Positions 58,943 to 64,000 of a stretch of 64,000 nt of DNA are shown here, one piece after another (within the stretch, counting starts at the first letter, position 1; each line of letters starts with the position of its first letter). Below the pieces are notes generated by a model that worked only from the letters and a program-made list of their open reading frames with translations, did no database searches and was not told the DNA's origin. Origin of the DNA: Triticum aestivum (Eukaryota; Streptophyta; Magnoliopsida; Poales; Poaceae). The stretch is taken from the NCBI RefSeq assembly GCF_018294505.1, contig NC_057800.1:176091642-176155641 (forward strand). Reading direction: 5' to 3'. The position numbers were made by a program, and so were the translations under genes.

Positions 58943-59513
58943 TGTTGGGGAACATAGTAATTTAAATTTTCCTACGCACACGCAAGATCATAGTGATGCA
59001 TAGCAACGAGAGGGGAGAGTGTCGTCTACATACCCTCGTAGACCGTAAGACGAAGCGTTATGACAACGCGGTAGATGTAGTCGTACGTCTTCACGATCGA
59101 CCGATCCTCAGTACCGAACGTACGGCACCTCCGCGTTCAGCACACGTTCTGCTCGGTGAAGTCCGCGAACTCACGATCCAGTAGAGCTTCCGGGAAGAGC
59201 TTCGTCAGCACGACGACGTGGTGACGGTGTTGATGAAGCTATCAACACAAGGCTTCGCCTAAGCACCGCTACGATATGACCGAGGTTGATTATGGTGGAG
59301 GGGGGCACTGCACATGGCTAAGAGATCAATGATCAATTGTTGTGTCCTAGGGTGCCCCCATGCCCCCGTATATAAAGGAGCAAGGGGGGAGACCGGCCGG
59401 CCCCTGTAGGGCGCGCCAGGAGGAGGAGTCTTCCTCCTAGTAGGAGTAGGACTCCCCTTTCCTACTCCTACTAGGAGGAGGAAAGGAAGGAGGAGAGGAA
59501 GAAGGAAGAAGAG
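58943..59513 (-). mobile_element. Third Angela/WIS-type LTR, truncated by a Gypsy insertion
   Basis: It starts TGTTGGGGAACATAGTAATT inside the previous LTR and is colinear with the LTR at 54655 for about 570 bp. It is cut at 59513 (AAGAG) by the Gypsy LTR. The remainder is expected to the right of the window. Confidence 0.75.
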
Positions 59514-60049
59514 TGTCGTGGAGTTGACACGGAAGATGTCCTAGAGAAAGGACTTAGTCGTAGGGCCATCGCACTAGGAAGCTTAAAGGGGTTAATCAGG
59601 ACAAAGGACACGAGAGAGTTTTTATACTAGTTCGGCCCCTTACGATGAAGGTAAGAGCCTACGTCTAGTTGGGATTGGTATTGCTGAAGTTTCGATCTCC
59701 AAGGGGCTAAACTCGCCGGCTTGGTTATCGATCTGGTTGTCTCTTGCCCTAAGCCGCCACCGGGTCGTCCCCTTATATACATGGGTTGACGCCTGGTGGC
59801 CTACAGAGTCTCGGCCGGCTCATAATCGTGTCTGGCTCGGTGACTTCCTTTACATGCCTTTCTTTACAAGTCTTTCCGTACATACGGCGGTTTACAATAT
59901 CAGGCTTTAAGCCGGCCCCAGGCCTTTGGGCCTTCTATATGTTTAATAAACTATCATGTTGTATGTATATTGGGCTTCTTATGTAACCCGCCATTAGGGC
60001 TGACCCGGCCCCTCCTGGGCGGGTCATACTGGTAGTAATATCCCCAACA
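59514..60049 (-). repeat. LTR (inferred 3') of second Gypsy family
   Basis: It starts TGTCGTGGAGTTGACACGG and ends ATATCCCCAACA. A TATA motif for minus-strand transcription (plus CCTTATATAC) lies near 59772. Inside it, the minus strand reads CTTGGGGCCTAA, a polypurine-like tract, at 60050-60062. Confidence 0.78.
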
Positions 60050-60301
60050 TTAGGCCCCAAGTTGACTTTGAACTTTGTTCTTTGTCAATCTTCAATACTT
60101 AGATGAAATCCATCTTCTGTCTGAAAAACTCTGTAATCCGCCGTGATGTCATCTTTTGAAATCATAAAAAACTTTCATGACGTCATCTTCCAACAGACCT
60201 TTTATCTTGAATGCTTCCCGAGAATCGAGGCGTCTATATAGCTGGATAACCATTATTTGGTTCTCCCTTGATTTTCGCGCCCGTCTGTTCGCATCTGCCC
60301 T

Positions 60302-60310
60302 TATAAATAG
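60302..60310 (+). promoter_or_regulatory. TATA box of the second antisense gene
   Basis: TATAAATAG lies in the non-LTR part of the element, about 185 bp before a splice donor (60489). It precedes a pyrimidine-rich leader, as expected for a core promoter of the plus-strand gene. Confidence 0.6.
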
Positions 60311-60329
60311 GCACGCGGCTGGTTTTTCT

Positions 60330-63300
60330 CATTCTCCCCTCTTCTTCATCTTCTTCCTCTCGCAATCTCCGCTGCTGCTCGGGCTCCGCTGCCGCCGCAG
60401 CGCTCTTCGTCGTCCTTGAGCTTGGCCGCTGCATCGCCCTGAACTGTCCAGATAAACGGCGACGACCCTCCGCAGCAAATCCGCATCCGTAAGTCTTGCC
60501 TTCTCAAACTTTTTAGATCTGCATTAGGGCTTGCGAGTTCATCGGTGGTCTTCACTGTTCCTCATGAACTTTTTTGGTAGTTCTTCCTCTGCAGCCTCTC
60601 TTGATCCAAAAAGGAGATATAACTCACGCGGTAGTTGTTTTGCATCCATTTTTTATAGCAGTAGATTCCTTTTTCCTGTATAGATGCTTCGTTATAGCTG
60701 ACGAACCCATCTGTACTAGATTTTTAGGTCTAGAATATTTTTCTTTTCAGAACGGCCATTTGATCCAAAATAATAATGATAGCTTGGTAAAACTTGTTTA
60801 TGCCAACACTTAGCTGAATCTGCTTTCTGAGAAAATCTGTAGTCATGGCGGCTTACCGCTCCGACTTTCTTTTCCTTATATGTCATTAGCCCTTAGTTAA
60901 GCCGCCATTACTTGTTTTACATCTTCGACCTTTAACTGTTAACCTGACCGTAAACTGAACCGGCATGTTGTTATTTCTTTTTCAGTTCCTTGCACATCAT
61001 GCCGTCAAATACACCCACCATCTGTAATTGGGTCCCCTCAACCACAACTGAGGATCGTTTAAAAGAGTTCTTCCTCATTGGGTTTCTGCCCTCAAAAAGC
61101 ATCATGTCTTATCGTGCTCCTGACCCGGAAGAAGAACGACCCAATCCAAAAGACGGCGAAGTGATCATCTTTACTGACCACATGAACCATGGCTTCTCAC
61201 CGCCCGGTTCAAAGCTTTTCAGAGAAGTTCTTCACTTTTTCAAACTCCATCCTCAGGACATTGGGCCCAATTCCATATCCAATATTTGTAACTTCCAAGT
61301 GCTCTATGAGGTATATCTTCAGCAAGAGCCGACTGTGGAACTATTTAGAGAATATTTCTATCTGAACCGGCAAAATGAGTGCACCAATGGCCTTAGCTTA
61401 GAGCTTGGAGGCATCTCAATTCAACGCCGGCAGGGTGCTGTCTTCCCTCTCATAGTTTTACCAAGTCACCCAAAGGACTGGAACCAAACTTGGTTTTACT
61501 GTCAGGACATCTCCCCGGCCAACGAGAAGCCACTGCCGGGTTACCGCCCCGATCGTCTTGACTCCAAGTTCGCACTGCCAGATAAACTTACCGTTGCTGA
61601 ACGCAAGAAGCTGCTTCCATCTATCAGAAGAATCAACGCTTTGTTGGGGAACAGTTTAATCGGAGTTGATCTGACCCGCTGCTGGATCTCATGGCGGGTT
61701 ATTCCATTAAGCCATCGTTCAAAATTGATGTATGAATATGGTGGAGGCCCGGACGAATCTTTTCGTCATACCCCGGTTCAACTAATTGAGGAAGACATTG
61801 TCTCAATGTCAAACCTTTTGGTGAATGGGAAGTATGAAGATTGCAGTATTGTTGGGTTAAATCCCTTCTGTAAACTTAACCCGGTACCAGAGGTAAGGAT
61901 ATTATGATCTTTTTCCTTTGTATTTTGTCCAGCCGTATTGTTTATCACTGATCCTTCCTCTTGTCTTTGTAGGCCAATTCTGATTTTTGGAAAGTGAAAT
62001 ATGATCACGAAGCTTCCAAGAAGGCGAAACTCGCCGCCATGAACGCCAAGAAAACGACCCAGAGATCGAACAAGAAAAAGAAGACCATTGCTGAAGATTT
62101 AATGAAACTTGATGACACGTCTGACTTGGAGGTAGCCCTTGATTCCCTTGGCCAATTTTTTAACAATCTTATTGACACTGATCCTTACCAGGACTAGGGC
62201 TAGTCAGGCCGGGGAAGCAGAGGTAACTATCATTTCCTCTGACTCAAAAGCCCTTACCAAGACACAAAGTTCGATGAGTGATCCGTAAAGTAAGGTTTTC
62301 TAACCCCTTAGCTCACTTGGATCCCAACTTTCATTTGAAAAAGCAGCAACATGAAAGCCGCCGTGAAGTTGGGATTGAAGATGAACCGGCTGTCGTCCTT
62401 CAACAGACCCCTCGGAAATGCCCGAACGAGATTTACTTATTGCTATCTTTAACTCGTTTTAATGAATCCCGCTCCTTGTATTTCTTTTAACTCTTTTCTT
62501 TTATCCTTTCAGGAGGTGTCTCGTTCCTCAGGCGACTCATCACAAACACAACTTCCGTCTTTCAAGACTGCTCCTGGGTAATCAGAAATCCTCCTTTCTT
62601 CTGGGTTGCTCAATTGTATCTTTATGCTGACAATCCTGCAATTTTTCCTCGGTGGCCAGGCTAAATCCAAGAAGGTGAAAGCAGCAAAACCGGCGGAAGA
62701 CCCGCTAGTGCTGGCATCTGACCCGGTTAGGCCGCCTTCTCCATTAACCGACGCTCCAGAAGACCCGCCTATTGTCAATGAAGCAAATCCTCCGGGGCCG
62801 TCTTTTTACGAAGCCACTATGAATCCTTCTACAACTAGACCGTCAAGCTCAACCGACCCGCCATCTCCACCTGCTCAAGATGTTCAAATTACTGGGAGCT
62901 GCTTTGTTGAGCCGGGGAACACAACGGTGCTGGCTCGGTGCACAGCAAAGCAATAGGCATTGGAGAGGCAGAAGGTTCGCTTTGACGTTGCCAACTATGA
63001 CCATCTCAATGCCAGTGACATTTTATCCGGCTATCTCAGTCATGTACACTCCAGTCATGAGTCTGAGATCGAGATGGTCAAGTAGCTTCAGTTGAAGTAT
63101 GAGGTATGTTGTTTCCGGTTTACTAGTATTCCTTCAGCCCCCAAGTCTTCAGATTACGAGAGAAACGGAATAACCTGTAGACTTAAAATATAGGCTGAGA
63201 CTTTTACCTCTGAATCTTTGCCTGATATTGATAGAACAAAACTTCACCTATAGTCCCCAAGGACCGGTTCATTTTGATCATTAATGAATCGGTACTTTAG

Positions 63301-64000
63301 AATTTAAAACCGTCTTCAAAGTACTTGACACTCTGGCTTAACCTTGATAAACTTGCTGAACTGCATACATTAGCCCCCAAGTGCCAAGTGCTGTTACTTT
63401 GTAAGGGACTTGGGACTTTAAATATGTTTGTCGAGTCGTAAAAATTTGATTTGGCATACATTAGCCCCCAAGTGTCAAGTGGTTTATTCGTAAAGTACTT
63501 GAGACTTGAATCTTGAATTTGGATATTTGAATTTGAAACCAAGTATTGACTCATCTGAACATTTCACAGAATGCCTTGTCTGAATTGAACTCTCAATTGA
63601 TTGACGCAAAGACTCGGCTAGCGAGTCAGGAGTCAGAAATCAAATCTTCCACCTCCAAACTACAAATAAGCCTTTCTGCAACGAAAAATTTGAAGACCAG
63701 CTTTGCTACCAAGGAGAAGACTTGGGAAAATGAGAAAACACTTCTGACCCGACGAGCTAAAACAGCCGAAACAGCTTTGAAAGAAATTTCAACAGAGCTG
63801 AATGGTTTAAAGGGTCGGGTGTCTCAGATGGTCGCTGCTATCTTTGGTAAGCTGCCTTATTTGACCTTTCATATATTTTTTGCCAAACTGGAGTGTAATC
63901 CGCCAACTGACTTTGTAAAAAATTTATGCAGGTCCGCAAAGTAAGAATCTGAGCCAAGACCCGTTGATTAAGCTGAAGGCAGTATACACTTTGGTTGAAC
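60330..64000 (+). pseudogene. Second antisense multi-exon gene: Transposase_28-like domain plus coiled coil (3' end outside window)
   Basis: A leader exon ends at a GTAAGT donor at 60489. The coding exon 60986-61892 (ATG 60999) encodes a Transposase_28-like domain (NHGFSPPGSKLFREVLHFF, FREYFYLNRQ). The next exon starts at 61973 in phase 0 with a lysine-rich stretch (KKTTQRSNKKKKT) and meets TAG 62195-62197. Later exons are 62660-63103 (proline-rich; TAG at 62954 and 63083), 63570-63846 (coiled coil, ATKEKTWENEKTLLTRR) and 63932 onward. The last three exons keep phase across their introns. The order of domains parallels the gene at 21326-24388. The function is unknown. At least three stops mark this copy as decayed. 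Confidence 0.72.

Larger units (their letters stand above)
59514..64000 (-). mobile_element. Second Gypsy family with antisense gene (right part outside window)
   Basis: It starts with a 536-bp LTR, followed by a polypurine-like tract readable on the minus strand and then a spliced plus-strand gene. The arrangement is the same as in the Fatima-like element, so gag-pol should lie further right on the minus strand. No gag-pol sequence is inside the window. Confidence 0.75.

Noticed and set aside
60990..60998. Start of the second antisense gene at 60990
   Set aside because: That triplet is TTG. The first ATG of the exon is 60999, just after a splice acceptor at 60985.

Overview
This is plant nuclear DNA, most likely from a Triticeae grass (wheat, Aegilops or barley group). 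The evidence is intron-bearing GC-rich genes and a very high density of nested LTR retrotransposons. Several LTR ends match the Angela/BARE1/WIS, WHAM-like and Fatima-like families as I remember them. Family names come from memory and were not checked against a database; element boundaries, target-site duplications (TSDs) and reading frames were read from the sequence.

Layout. (1) 1-29569 is one retrotransposon nest. The outer element is a minus-strand Copia element (gag, protease and integrase at 13408-19049, 5' LTR 19116-20284 plus 29411-29569). A Fatima-like Gypsy element (20285-29405, TSD AATGT) sits in its LTR. A solo LTR (17196-18285, TSD TTTCT) sits in its gag. A WHAM-like Gypsy element (window start to 13407) sits between its integrase and reverse transcriptase. 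An Angela-like Copia element (4471-12913, TSD GAAGC) sits in the WHAM-like LTR. (2) 29570-31090 holds decayed host-type sequence, including an alanine-rich coiled-coil gene remnant. (3) 31090-34297 is a 5'-truncated LINE. (4) 34298-48720 is the gene island: two tandem DUF1618 genes (A, 35203-36869; B, 38550-48255) sharing one intron position. The intron of gene B contains a young 7.2 kb Gypsy element (40012-47252, TSD AAGGG) and a Stowaway MITE. (5) 48780-54654 holds a MITE split by a 2.9 kb solo LTR, a 442-bp tandem duplication and LINE fragments. (6) 54655-59513 holds decayed Angela/BARE1-type copies, one inserted in another's LTR. (7) 59514-64000 is the start of a second Gypsy family.

How the parts work together. 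The only genes that look functional are the two DUF1618 paralogues. The most interesting structure is shared by the two Gypsy families at 20285-29405 and 59514-64000. Each carries, next to the 3' LTR and antisense to gag-pol, a separate gene with its own TATA box and several phase-consistent introns. That gene encodes a 'putative gypsy type transposon' (Transposase_28-like) domain followed by coiled coils. No rRNA, tRNA or CRISPR feature was recognised.
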